A stretch of 11,349 nucleotides of DNA from contig CAIPVD010000151.1 of assembly GCA_903868375.1 (NCBI GenBank), positions 1 through 11,349 on the forward strand, written 5' to 3'. Below are positions 1-5,917 of this stretch, in pieces. The notes beneath the pieces are model-generated. The model saw nothing but the letters and a program-made list of their open reading frames with translations. It made no database searches and had not been told where the DNA came from. Source of the stretch: an uncultured delta proteobacterium. Lineage in GTDB: Bacteria; UBA10199; GCA-002796325; 1-14-0-20-49-13. A program made the position numbers and the translations under genes. The first letter of the stretch is position 1, and each line of letters opens with the position of its first letter.

Positions 1-159
1 ATTAAAATTGTAAATTTTAAGGCAATCTTATCAAATAACAAAAGGTTGTTGCAATATCAACTCAAAAAATCTTTTGGATATGAGAAACATTCTGAAGAAA
101 GATTTCAAACTAGCCGAATACTAACAAATACAATGATAGTAGCAATGGAAAGACTGTAG
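1..159 (+). CDS. C-terminal tail of an unknown gene cut by the left window edge
   Basis: Frame 1 is open from the first base for 52 codons and ends with TAG at 157-159. The peptide is basic and AT-rich in codon choice and ends in ...TMIVAMERL. I do not recognise it. Random stops should be frequent in sequence this AT-rich, so the open run mildly supports real coding, but 52 codons is weak evidence. The neighbouring frame (frame 3) is open from 114 and reads plausible protein straight into the gene that follows. The two may therefore be halves of one gene split by a one-base shift near 112-117, or simply two overlapping genes. Confidence 0.3.
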   Translation: MKIVNFKAILSNNKRLLQYQLKKSFGYEKHSEERFQTSRILTNTMIVAMERL

Positions 160-179
160 CCGCCTATATCAATTCATAT

Positions 180-773
180 TTGAACGATGGGAACGACGCT
201 CCTAAAAACACGATAAAAAATAAGTTTCAAACTTTAATGAACAGTAGCGTATTGTACGCTGGCTTCTTATCTAAGAAGGTGGCGTTCGACCGCAAAACCC
301 TAGAAGCTATAGTCGAAAACAAGATGGCTGTTTTGAGAGGAGTGGTCTATGAACATGCAAGGCAACTGCTTTTGCATCCTGAAAGAGCTACTACGCCAGC
401 AGAAGCGGAGTTTCTAGCAGCTGTAAAGGACCTACACAGGTCGCAAAGAGAGATAATGATGGTTTTGAAGGTTACCTTTCCGAAAGATGTCCAAGAACGA
501 GCAACGTTCAAAAAACTGCTAAAGAGCGAATGGTTCTTAGATGCAGACGGGTTCGCGAACGATCTAGCTGGCAAAAAGCTAGGGTTGACCGAGGCGATCA
601 AAGGGGCGGGTGATGATCCTGTGAAGAAACTTTTGAAAGCATTGCAGGATGAAACATTAAAAACCACTTCAGAAAGTGGCTTTAAGCCCAACGATATGCC
701 CGAGATACAAGAGACCATGGACGAGTTGGAGGCGCTTAGGAATACGCTTAAAAATAGAGTGAATAAGAACTAG
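180..773 (+). CDS. Unknown 197-residue charged, mostly helical protein
   Basis: Family not recognised. The product is rich in Lys, Glu, Leu and Ala, has no signal peptide or membrane segment, and looks all-helical. Residues 75-98 and 175-195 have the heptad-like look of amphipathic helices, the latter rich in Glu, Leu and Met. Residues 110-160 hold a Lys/Leu-rich stretch around a Gly-Ala-Gly-Asp-Asp turn. The start is uncertain. TTG at 180 is the first usable start in frame but has no Shine-Dalgarno sequence, and ATG at 237 (residue 20) has none either. The frame is open back to 114 without any ATG, GTG or TTG, and that stretch reads like protein. The gene may therefore be the 3' part of a longer, frame-shifted gene beginning left of the window. 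It lies 75 bases upstream of tRNA-Gln, and codon use is more AT-rich than in the enzymes further right. Confidence 0.6.
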   Translation: MNDGNDAPKNTIKNKFQTLMNSSVLYAGFLSKKVAFDRKTLEAIVENKMAVLRGVVYEHARQLLLHPERATTPAEAEFLAAVKDLHRSQREIMMVLKVTFPKDVQERATFKKLLKSEWFLDADGFANDLAGKKLGLTEAIKGAGDDPVKKLLKALQDETLKTTSESGFKPNDMPEIQETMDELEALRNTLKNRVNKN

Positions 774-782
774 TTCGCGGGC

Positions 783-815
783 ATAAATTGCAAATGTTGA
801 CAGCCGGCAATTTAT
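783..815. repeat. Perfect 9-bp inverted repeat flanking the tRNA promoter -35 box
   Basis: ATAAATTGC at 783-791 is the exact reverse complement of GCAATTTAT at 807-815, with 15 bases between. The TTGACA box at 797-802 sits in the spacer. No T-run follows, so it is not a normal terminator for the gene ending at 773. It could be an operator or coincidence. Confidence 0.5.
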
Positions 816-826
816 CGTGCTAGAAG
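797..826 (+). promoter_or_regulatory. Sigma-70-type promoter for tRNA-Gln
   Basis: Consensus TTGACA at 797-802, an 18-base spacer, then TAGAAG at 821-826 (4 of 6 matches to TATAAT). The expected start lies near 833, about 16 bases before the mature tRNA 5' end at 849. Confidence 0.6.
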
Positions 827-848
827 CGCCGAACGTTAAGTTCAATAC

Positions 849-919
849 TCGGGGGTCGTCTAACGGCAGGACTGCAGGCTCTGAATCTGCATATTGGGGT
901 TCGAATCCCTGCCCCCGAG
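849..919 (+). tRNA. tRNA-Gln (anticodon CUG)
   Basis: It folds as a complete cloverleaf. The 7-bp acceptor stem pairs TCGGGGG (849-855) with CCCCCGA (912-918), with discriminator G919. A D-arm (GTC/GAC) is present. The anticodon stem GCAGG/TCTGC closes loop CTCTGAA (879-885), giving anticodon CUG at 881-883, which reads CAG. The T-arm carries GGTTCGAATCC. The U1-A72 pair and G73 discriminator fit glutaminyl-tRNA identity. The 3' CCA is not encoded (the sequence after G919 is CAAAA), so it must be added after transcription. The gene is transcribed alone, with its own promoter and an immediate terminator. Confidence 0.95.
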
Positions 920-920
920 C

Positions 921-960
921 AAAAGTCGGTTAGCTCTTTATGGGCTAACCGACTTTTGTT
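921..960 (+). terminator. Rho-independent terminator of tRNA-Gln
   Basis: A perfect 14-bp stem joins 921-934 and 944-957 around a 9-base loop. The 3' arm ends in TTTT, followed by GTTTT. The A-run at the 5' foot also gives four T's on the other strand, so the hairpin could work in both directions. It begins one base after C920, leaving only a very short trailer. Confidence 0.9.
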
Positions 961-962
961 TT

Positions 963-1117
963 GGGGCAGGGTACAAGAAACACAACTGGGTTCGCACGCC
1001 GTTGTTGAGCAGCAGCTGCTATTTGTGCAGGTGCTGCGATTACAACGGTGGGTCCCCGGTGTGCCGACCGACGACTTTGCTTTTAGTCGGGAGGTGTTTA
1101 CGGAGGGGAAATCCCTG
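963..1117. ncRNA. Candidate structured RNA, about 155 nt, 6S-like in outline
   Basis: This stretch between the tRNA terminator and the next gene pairs with itself extensively. An outer stem joins CAGGG (967-971) to CCCTG (1113-1117) and AAACAC (978-983) to GTGTTT (1094-1099). A central arm joins CGCCGTTGT (997-1005) to ACAACGGTG (1042-1050). It is capped by GCAGCA-G-CTGC / GCAG-G-TGCTGC (1009-1037) around a 7-base loop. A small hairpin (CGACT 1072-1076 / AGTCG 1085-1089) sits on the 3' side. A closing stem, an open middle, a long terminal arm and a side hairpin are what 6S RNA (inhibitor of sigma-70 RNA polymerase) looks like, and the size fits. Strand is undecided. The plus strand leaves no room for its own promoter after the terminator. 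The minus strand would end at the tRNA terminator hairpin, whose reverse orientation also carries four T's. No primary-sequence match is claimed. Confidence 0.35.
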
Positions 1118-1122
1118 TAATT

Positions 1123-1713
1123 TTATTGATTCCACCAATCTGCGATGCTATTTAGAAAGCAGTGGTTGGCTTCTTCTGAAAGTTTGCAACCTTGAACGTA
1201 GAGATCATCTCTAGGCATAAAATGAAAACGAATCTCTTCTTTGCGATTATTGGTGTTCAAATACAGCTCAACTCCTGTAGATGCATATACTAATGATTTA
1301 AGTAATTTTGTATAATCAAGATTTAGCACAAGCGCATTATCGATGCCTATGTAAACAGCATCGGTAAGGGGGACGCATTCACCCGTTTCGACCTCTTCAA
1401 CTGCCACGACATATGGTAATTCGCGAAATATCCCACTAAATATCACCCTGTGGGCTCCGCTTGACCAGAAATGCTCTGATTCACAAACTGTGACGACATC
1501 TATCGTTCCCAATCCTTCTTTTAATATGCATTTGTCTGGATTTGCTTCATCTACTATATTGTCGTTTGAAGGAGCTCCGCATTTTAGTTCCAATCTCCTT
1601 GCAAAATCGATCATATGAGAAATATCAACTTGATATGGAGCGTATTCGCACGAAGAACTAAGCCAATAGTCTGTTTCAAAAAATCTGCCAATTGTAGCTG
1701 ATAAATCCTTCAA
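1123..1713 (-). CDS. Unknown 196-residue cysteine-containing protein
   Basis: Not recognised. The start is TTG at 1713-1711, fixed by a strong AGAAGGAG ribosome site 9 bases upstream; no other start lies in frame near it. The product is mixed alpha/beta, soluble, without signal peptide, and acidic in its first two thirds. It has seven cysteines (residues 22, 45, 62, 77, 113, 176, 185) that form no CxxC pair, so a metal site is not evident. It ends in Asp-Trp-Trp-Asn-Gln. The TTG start overlaps the TGA of a short open frame upstream, as in translationally coupled pairs. That upstream frame appears broken, so this may be the surviving downstream member of a two-gene unit. A toxin/immunity pair is one possibility, but nothing in the sequence proves it. 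Confidence 0.6.
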   Translation of the reverse strand: MKDLSATIGRFFETDYWLSSSCEYAPYQVDISHMIDFARRLELKCGAPSNDNIVDEANPDKCILKEGLGTIDVVTVCESEHFWSSGAHRVIFSGIFRELPYVVAVEEVETGECVPLTDAVYIGIDNALVLNLDYTKLLKSLVYASTGVELYLNTNNRKEEIRFHFMPRDDLYVQGCKLSEEANHCFLNSIADWWNQ

Positions 1714-1846
1714 TATATGATTCTCCTTCTAATGATATTATCGGCAAGTTCATAAAAAAGTTGCGTGTTTTTTTGATTTACAAATATCCGTGAGAGGTAA
1801 TAGTTTCGGTATCTCTATTTCCCTATCCAGCTCATTAGATAACGTT
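1710..1846 (-). pseudogene. Probable broken 3' end of a gene upstream of the 196-residue protein
   Basis: Two minus-strand frames read like one protein if a base is removed in the run of six T's on the minus strand (plus-strand A's 1754-1759). One frame gives ...NELDREIEIPKLLPLTDI... down to the T-run, where it stops at TGA (1753-1751). The other continues as FYELADNIIRRRIIY and ends at TGA (1712-1710), which overlaps the TTG of the next gene and contains its ribosome site in the Arg-Arg-Arg codons. No start codon exists in the first frame, and upstream it runs into the lipoprotein promoter, so the 5' end is missing. It could also be chance; the coding signal is short. Confidence 0.3.
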
Positions 1847-1874
1847 GCAACTTTGATATGGGATAAGAGGAAAG

Positions 1875-1903
1875 TTGCACAAAAAAATGACCGGATGTAT
1901 AAT
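1875..1903 (+). promoter_or_regulatory. Near-consensus sigma-70 promoter of the lipoprotein gene
   Basis: TTGCAC (1875-1880), a 17-base spacer, and a perfect TATAAT (1898-1903). The expected start is 7-8 bases further on, at 1910-1911, exactly at the ATG of the lipoprotein. The TTG inside the -35 box is in frame with the gene but is therefore unlikely to be its start codon. Confidence 0.7.
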
Positions 1904-1910
1904 GGGCAAC

Positions 1911-2867
1911 ATGAAGAACATTAAAAAACTGTTTTTTGTCTTGGCGCTCGTCTTTGCATCTTGCGGAAGCGGCAGCCAAAACACCGGAACCCCCATATTT
2001 ACCAATCCGGACGTTAAACTGGCGGCGCTCGCTAGCCCAACTTTCACGGCGGGGCTTGTGTCGCAGGCTACCACGCTTGAACCGCTGGTGACGACATCCG
2101 GCTCGCAGATAAGCATGGGCTATTGGTCCGCCGCTGGTAATCGCGACGCCCTTGTTCGTGTGCTTGATTCTATAAATGCGACCGCATCGACTGCAACTCC
2201 TCCGCAAAGGGGGATATGGGACGAAGGGGTGGCAACGAACACTTCCTCGCAATATCCGGCATATGTTACGATGAACAACGAGTACTGGTACGACAGAAAG
2301 GACTTTGTGAATCACAGAGGTAGGATTAATGGCATCATCTATACGGACCCATATGTCGTTACTTTGGCGCTCGCCGACGATATCTGGGGCGGATATTCGC
2401 AGCGCTATGCCGATATGGCAACGGCGATCAAATCCGCTACCGGCGACACCGTAAAAGTTTGGTGTTTTGTGAACGGCGCAAAGATAAACCGTGTCTTCTT
2501 TAAATACGAATTCCCCGAACTGCAAATTTTAGAAGCGGCCGGCGTGGTGCAGGTATTCTTTGCGAACACGGTCAACTCCGATTGGACCAATCCGAGCGAT
2601 TGGAAAGAGGGGACCGAAAACGCCCCAACTCCGCTTCCCGCAAACCTTTCGGCGGTGCCTTCGATCTCTAAAGATCCGGTATATAGCACAGAGTTAAAGG
2701 ATGATATCGCATTCGATATTGCAGATGTATATCTAGACGGTGAATTCGGTTCTGGTGCCGACGCTCGTGAAGCCGCGTTAAAAGAATTCGCAAGAAGAAA
2801 TCCAGGCTTTACCGAAGCGGAATATGAAGAGGCGTTTACAAAAGCTGTCGTTATGGCCGCGTTCTAA
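1911..2867 (+). CDS. Secreted lipoprotein of unknown function
   Basis: From ATG 1911 the protein is 318 residues. It opens with a textbook type II signal peptide: MKNIKK, a hydrophobic core, and FASC with the lipidated Cys at residue 18. A Ser/Gly/Gln/Thr-rich linker follows. The body is mixed alpha/beta with many aromatic residues (Trp-Tyr, Asp-Trp), Asn and Asp, and a helical C-terminus rich in Glu, Ala and Phe. I do not recognise the fold or family. The residue after Cys18 is Gly, not Asp, which in enteric bacteria would favour transfer to the outer membrane. Start choice: TTG 1875, ATG 1887 and ATG 1902 are also in frame, but they would add a non-signal prefix, and the first coincides with the -35 box. 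No ribosome site precedes 1911, in line with leaderless translation. The stop TAA overlaps the stop of the convergent GH15 gene. Confidence 0.8.
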   Translation: MKNIKKLFFVLALVFASCGSGSQNTGTPIFTNPDVKLAALASPTFTAGLVSQATTLEPLVTTSGSQISMGYWSAAGNRDALVRVLDSINATASTATPPQRGIWDEGVATNTSSQYPAYVTMNNEYWYDRKDFVNHRGRINGIIYTDPYVVTLALADDIWGGYSQRYADMATAIKSATGDTVKVWCFVNGAKINRVFFKYEFPELQILEAAGVVQVFFANTVNSDWTNPSDWKEGTENAPTPLPANLSAVPSISKDPVYSTELKDDIAFDIADVYLDGEFGSGADAREAALKEFARRNPGFTEAEYEEAFTKAVVMAAF

Positions 2868-4861
2868 CGCGTTTTTAGATACTTTGCCTGCCCGCATGTC
2901 GGGCATTTTTCAATCTTTATAAGTTTGTTCAGATATTCTTGCGCTGTCGCAACGAATGTCGCGTGGCTCCAGGTGAGCGGCGAAACCGAAAGTGGCAGAT
3001 GGGTGAAGGGATCGATCTGTTCCGCAAGGACAAGGCTAGGCATCGCATGGCCGGCAGTCCAATCCATTATGGCAGCTGCTTTTGCAAGGTCCTTTCTGCT
3101 CTTTGCGGTGGCGATGTAATATTGCGCGAGCCAGAGAGTGGTTATGAACCAGGGGTTGCCGTTGCTTTCAGATTTACTCCGGTAATAGTCGTCGTTCTCA
3201 TACCTTGCCATGCCTCCAACGGGCGTGTCGCACCACAATTTGTCGTACACCTGCTTCATCGTGGACCTTACCTTCTCATCACTTGCGTCGTAAGCGCCGA
3301 AGGAGAATATTCCGGTAACGCTGGCATCTATCGACATGTCCGCTTCTATCTCCGGCCCTCTTCTTATGTTTATCATCTTGGCAAATCGGCCTTCTTTTTC
3401 GCTGTATAGATATTTGTCCATCGCGATCTTCAGTTCCTCCGCGCCCTTTGCATATTCTTCGGAAAGCTCCGTGTCGCCGAAGCAGTCGGCAAAGTTGGAT
3501 GCCGCTATTAGTCCGCCATGTACCGCAGCCGCCGTGAACGTGAATATCCCCTGTTTTTCTTCCCACAGGTCGTAGCTTGGCAGCGGAAGGCGTGTGTCCA
3601 TATCGCGAAAGTTCATCAGAAAATCGGCGGCGCGTTTGATGAGAGGTTTGTATAGCGTGCGGATGAACTCGATATCTTTATAGATGAGGAAATGTTTCCA
3701 AAGCGCCCAAACAACGAGCGCGGTTTCATCTTCTTGGATCGGAAGTTGCGGTTTGTTGTCCTTCTGCCACGGATGCCAGGAGCTGGCCATAACGCCGGTC
3801 GGCGTATATTTGTGAGCGAAGTAGCCGTCTTTTTCTATGATCTCCGAACATAGTTTGAAGAACCGGCAGGTGATCTCTGGATATCCCGCCATGTCGAGCG
3901 CATATGCCGCAAGTGCGCCGTCGCGGGGCCACATGTAGCTGTAGGTGTCTCGGTTGAATTGCACGGCATCGGAATCGTTGGCGGCAATAATGGCTCCGTC
4001 GTTGTCGATCTGTGTTCGCATGATAAGAAGGCTTTTTTTGTAAAGCTCGACCGACTTTTCCGGCAGAAGCGAATAGTTGAGTCCTTCTTTATCTACCCAC
4101 AGCTTCCAATAATCGTAAGTTCGTTTAAGCAGCGTTTCGGGGCGCATCTTTGTAACGTAGCTGTTCAGGTCTTTCACTTCGTTCCAGTTCTTGCCGGCGC
4201 AGATCCAATAGTAGCAGGTTTCCGTTTCTTTTGGCGCCAGGCGAAGATGCACGGCCGCTACTGAATCGACCGAGCCCTGCGCGATTGGATTGCCGCTTAA
4301 TTCTCCATCTTCGGCATCTTTCCACGTGCCTTCGAGCTTCTTTTGGTGCTCTTTATTTCCGGTGGCAAAATGGTCTATCCCAAATTTTTTGTTGGCATAG
4401 ACGTTTATCAAGAAATACCGTTCCGCTTTATAATGAAGTAGGGCGTTTATTTCTGGCCTAAAGGCAGCGGTGTCTCCAATGCTGTTGCCAGAAATGTGAA
4501 AGCCGTGATGGAAGAAAAGCCTTACATCCATTTCCGCTTTGGAAATGTTTTTGACCGCGATCTTTTTTATATAAACGTTTTCCTGGAAATCGACGGCGTC
4601 GTTCACGTCGATGCGAATTTCTAGCTCCGGATTTATCATCTCTACGTTCGTCACCAAAGAATCGTCCAAATATTTTTTTCTGATCTTCCAGCCGGAGGGC
4701 ACCCAGCTAAAACGCCCGTTCACCCAAACGCCGAAGAGGAACGGTTCGTTCTTTGTATGGTTTTCTTCGCCCACGTGAGGGAAATAGAACTCGCGTAACC
4801 TGTATTCTTGGTCGAAGGCGACCAGCAGATTACCGTTGCCGACTGGTATATCTCTAGGCAT
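2864..4861 (-). CDS. Glycoside hydrolase family 15 (glucoamylase-like)
   Basis: A 665-residue, apparently cytoplasmic enzyme (no signal peptide) expected to release glucose or a similar sugar from the non-reducing ends of alpha-glucans with inversion. Bacterial GH15 layout is seen: an N-terminal beta-sandwich domain (about 1-255, opening VGNGNLLVAFD), then an (alpha/alpha)6 barrel (about 265-640). Barrel marks are YSYMWPRDGALAAYALDMAG (308-327), SYDLWEE (429-435) with Glu434 as likely general acid, NPWFITTLWLAQYY (569-582), and LAEQID (612-617) with Glu614 as likely base. By family precedent the substrate could also be another alpha-glucoside such as trehalose or dextran; this is not readable here. 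The short tail KCPTCGQAK (652-660) has a CxxC knuckle without a second pair. The ATG overlaps the TAA of the oxidoreductase gene upstream (TAATG), with GGAG just before it, so the two are coupled. No terminator of its own is visible. Confidence 0.9.
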   Translation of the reverse strand: MPRDIPVGNGNLLVAFDQEYRLREFYFPHVGEENHTKNEPFLFGVWVNGRFSWVPSGWKIRKKYLDDSLVTNVEMINPELEIRIDVNDAVDFQENVYIKKIAVKNISKAEMDVRLFFHHGFHISGNSIGDTAAFRPEINALLHYKAERYFLINVYANKKFGIDHFATGNKEHQKKLEGTWKDAEDGELSGNPIAQGSVDSVAAVHLRLAPKETETCYYWICAGKNWNEVKDLNSYVTKMRPETLLKRTYDYWKLWVDKEGLNYSLLPEKSVELYKKSLLIMRTQIDNDGAIIAANDSDAVQFNRDTYSYMWPRDGALAAYALDMAGYPEITCRFFKLCSEIIEKDGYFAHKYTPTGVMASSWHPWQKDNKPQLPIQEDETALVVWALWKHFLIYKDIEFIRTLYKPLIKRAADFLMNFRDMDTRLPLPSYDLWEEKQGIFTFTAAAVHGGLIAASNFADCFGDTELSEEYAKGAEELKIAMDKYLYSEKEGRFAKMINIRRGPEIEADMSIDASVTGIFSFGAYDASDEKVRSTMKQVYDKLWCDTPVGGMARYENDDYYRSKSESNGNPWFITTLWLAQYYIATAKSRKDLAKAAAIMDWTAGHAMPSLVLAEQIDPFTHLPLSVSPLTWSHATFVATAQEYLNKLIKIEKCPTCGQAKYLKTR
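2889..2910 (+). terminator. Terminator of the lipoprotein gene, inside the GH15 coding region
   Basis: TGCCCG (2889-2894), loop CATGT, CGGGCA (2900-2905), then TTTTT (2906-2910), placed 22 bases after the lipoprotein stop. On the opposite strand the same bases encode the Cys-Pro-Thr-Cys-Gly tail of the GH15 protein. Confidence 0.75.
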
Positions 4862-5487
4862 TAGAACTCCACGGCTATTTTCTTAGCCAAGCCTTGCGCT
4901 TCCTCGATCTTCTGCACCTGCAGCGCCTGGCCCATGTCCATGGGCTGCGCTATGACAAAGTTAATGTCGGTGATCCCGACGAAGCCGAATATCGTACGTA
5001 AGTACGGCTCCTGATGGTCGAACCCCCGCATTTGCGGCGATGCATATTCTCCACCGCGGCTTGTGATGATGAGCATCTTCTTGTTCTTCACAAGGCCTTC
5101 CACCGCGCCGCTTTCGGTATAGCGAAAAAGATATTTCGGCTGCACGATGATATCGATGTATTGCTTAAGCGCGTAGGGGATGCTGAAGTTCCACATTGGC
5201 GTGCTGATAAGATAAGCGTCGGCTGCAAGAAAGCGTTCGATGTGCGAAACTATCTCGTTCCACGATTCTTTCGCCTCGCCAAAGAGGTCTTTGCCGGAAA
5301 GCAGCACGTATTTTCCATCGACGCGTTTTCGGTTAAGCTCCGGAAGTTTTTCCTTCGCAAGGTTCAATTCATCTACCACCCAGCCGGTGTGGGTCTTCTG
5401 AAATGCCTCAAGGAACGAATCGGTCACTTGCAAAGTACGCGATCCGTCGTCTCTTGGTGTTGCTACGATGTGTAAAAGTTTTTTCAT
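4861..5487 (-). CDS. azoR: FMN-dependent NAD(P)H:quinone/azo oxidoreductase (AzoR type)
   Basis: A 208-residue flavodoxin-fold protein of the AzoR / NAD(P)H dehydrogenase (quinone) family. Such enzymes bind FMN as cytoplasmic homodimers and reduce quinones or azo compounds by two-electron transfer, often as protection from electrophile or thiol stress. Seen here are beta-strand 1 plus a phosphate-binding loop (ATPRDDGSRT, 9-18), the hallmark PMWNFSIPYALKQYID (97-112), and the flavin-contacting TSRGGEY (142-148). Length is typical of the family (about 200). The start has a clear AAGGAG nine bases upstream. It is the first gene of a pair with the GH15 gene, sharing one base at TAATG. The biological link between a quinone reductase and a glucoamylase is unclear; they may simply share a promoter. 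The gene is divergent from the paralog pair across 196 bases. Confidence 0.88.
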   Translation of the reverse strand: MKKLLHIVATPRDDGSRTLQVTDSFLEAFQKTHTGWVVDELNLAKEKLPELNRKRVDGKYVLLSGKDLFGEAKESWNEIVSHIERFLAADAYLISTPMWNFSIPYALKQYIDIIVQPKYLFRYTESGAVEGLVKNKKMLIITSRGGEYASPQMRGFDHQEPYLRTIFGFVGITDINFVIAQPMDMGQALQVQKIEEAQGLAKKIAVEF

Positions 5488-5598
5488 ATGTGTCGGCTCC
5501 TTTTCTTAGCTACACAAACATTCTAGTACATAAATTTGCCGAACGTATTGACCGAGATGAACTATTTACTGATCTATATCTGTTTATATAAAACATTG

Positions 5599-5631
5599 CG
5601 TCGCAGAAAATAATGCTTTATTTGTGCGACG
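5599..5631. promoter_or_regulatory. Long hairpin in the divergent control region
   Basis: CGTCGCA (5599-5605) pairs with TGCGACG (5625-5631). Past a small mismatch, AAATAA (5608-5613) pairs with TTATTT (5618-5623) around loop TGCT. It lies between azoR (minus) and the first paralog (plus), and TTATTT follows it. It could be a bidirectional terminator or attenuator, an mRNA leader element, or an operator. The same 196-base gap also holds TTGACC (5548-5553), without a good -10 at normal spacing, and an imperfect palindrome at 5568-5583 (6 of 8 pairs match). I cannot place a convincing promoter for either gene. Confidence 0.55.
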
Positions 5632-5661
5632 TTATTTGCTAGGTACCGACAAGTATATCAA

Positions 5662-5917
5662 GGCTAAAAAAAGGAGATAATTTATGGCAATTGGAAATTA
5701 TGCACTTGGAACGATGCCGCTTGGAATGCCTTCGACTATTTTTGCTTCGGGCATTGTGCAGGCGCCGCTCGCAGCCGTTGGCGATGCATCGACATACACA
5801 GCCTTTTCGCTGATTCCGCACGGTGTCGGCTTGCCGGCTTTAGATATTCCGCTGCGGGCACAGCAGTTCGCCTATTCCGCACCGGACGGATTTTCGTGGA
5901 ATGATGATAAAGGCTTG
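5662..5917 (+). repeat. Copy 1 of duplicated leader plus 78-codon N-terminal module
   Basis: This begins at GGCT 22 bases before the ATG, includes the ribosome site, and runs through codon 78 of the first paralog. Against copy 2 I count 27 differences in the 234 coding bases (about 88% identity) by eye. The spacing from GGCT to ATG is the same in both copies. Confidence 0.85.

Noticed and set aside
963..1117. SRP RNA (4.5S) as identity of the structured segment
   Set aside because: The nearly invariant GGAAG/GCAGC loop signature of the SRP-binding domain is absent on both strands.
894..1214. 106-codon plus-strand open frame starting inside the tRNA
   Set aside because: Begins within the T-arm of tRNA-Gln, crosses the terminator hairpin and the structured RNA candidate, and runs into the 3' end of the opposite gene. 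The peptide is Cys/Arg/Leu-rich and not protein-like.
1875..1910. TTG 1875 as lipoprotein start
   Set aside because: It is the first three bases of the -35 box, and it would place a 12-residue non-hydrophobic prefix before a complete lipoprotein signal peptide.
1815..2525. 236-codon open frame on the minus strand
   Set aside because: Lies opposite the lipoprotein gene, whose signal peptide, promoter and terminator are clear. The reverse peptide is Arg/Cys/His-rich low-quality text, typical of a shadow frame.
3279..4461. Several 66-156 codon open frames on both strands within the GH15 gene
   Set aside because: All overlap a complete, motif-bearing GH15 frame and give Arg- or Cys-rich peptides without features.
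5684..5800. N-terminus of the paralogs as a Sec signal peptide or membrane anchor
   Set aside because: No Lys or Arg at the start, the hydrophobic stretches are broken by Gly, Pro and Asn, and there is no cleavage-type motif. Conservation extends to residue 78, far beyond a signal peptide.
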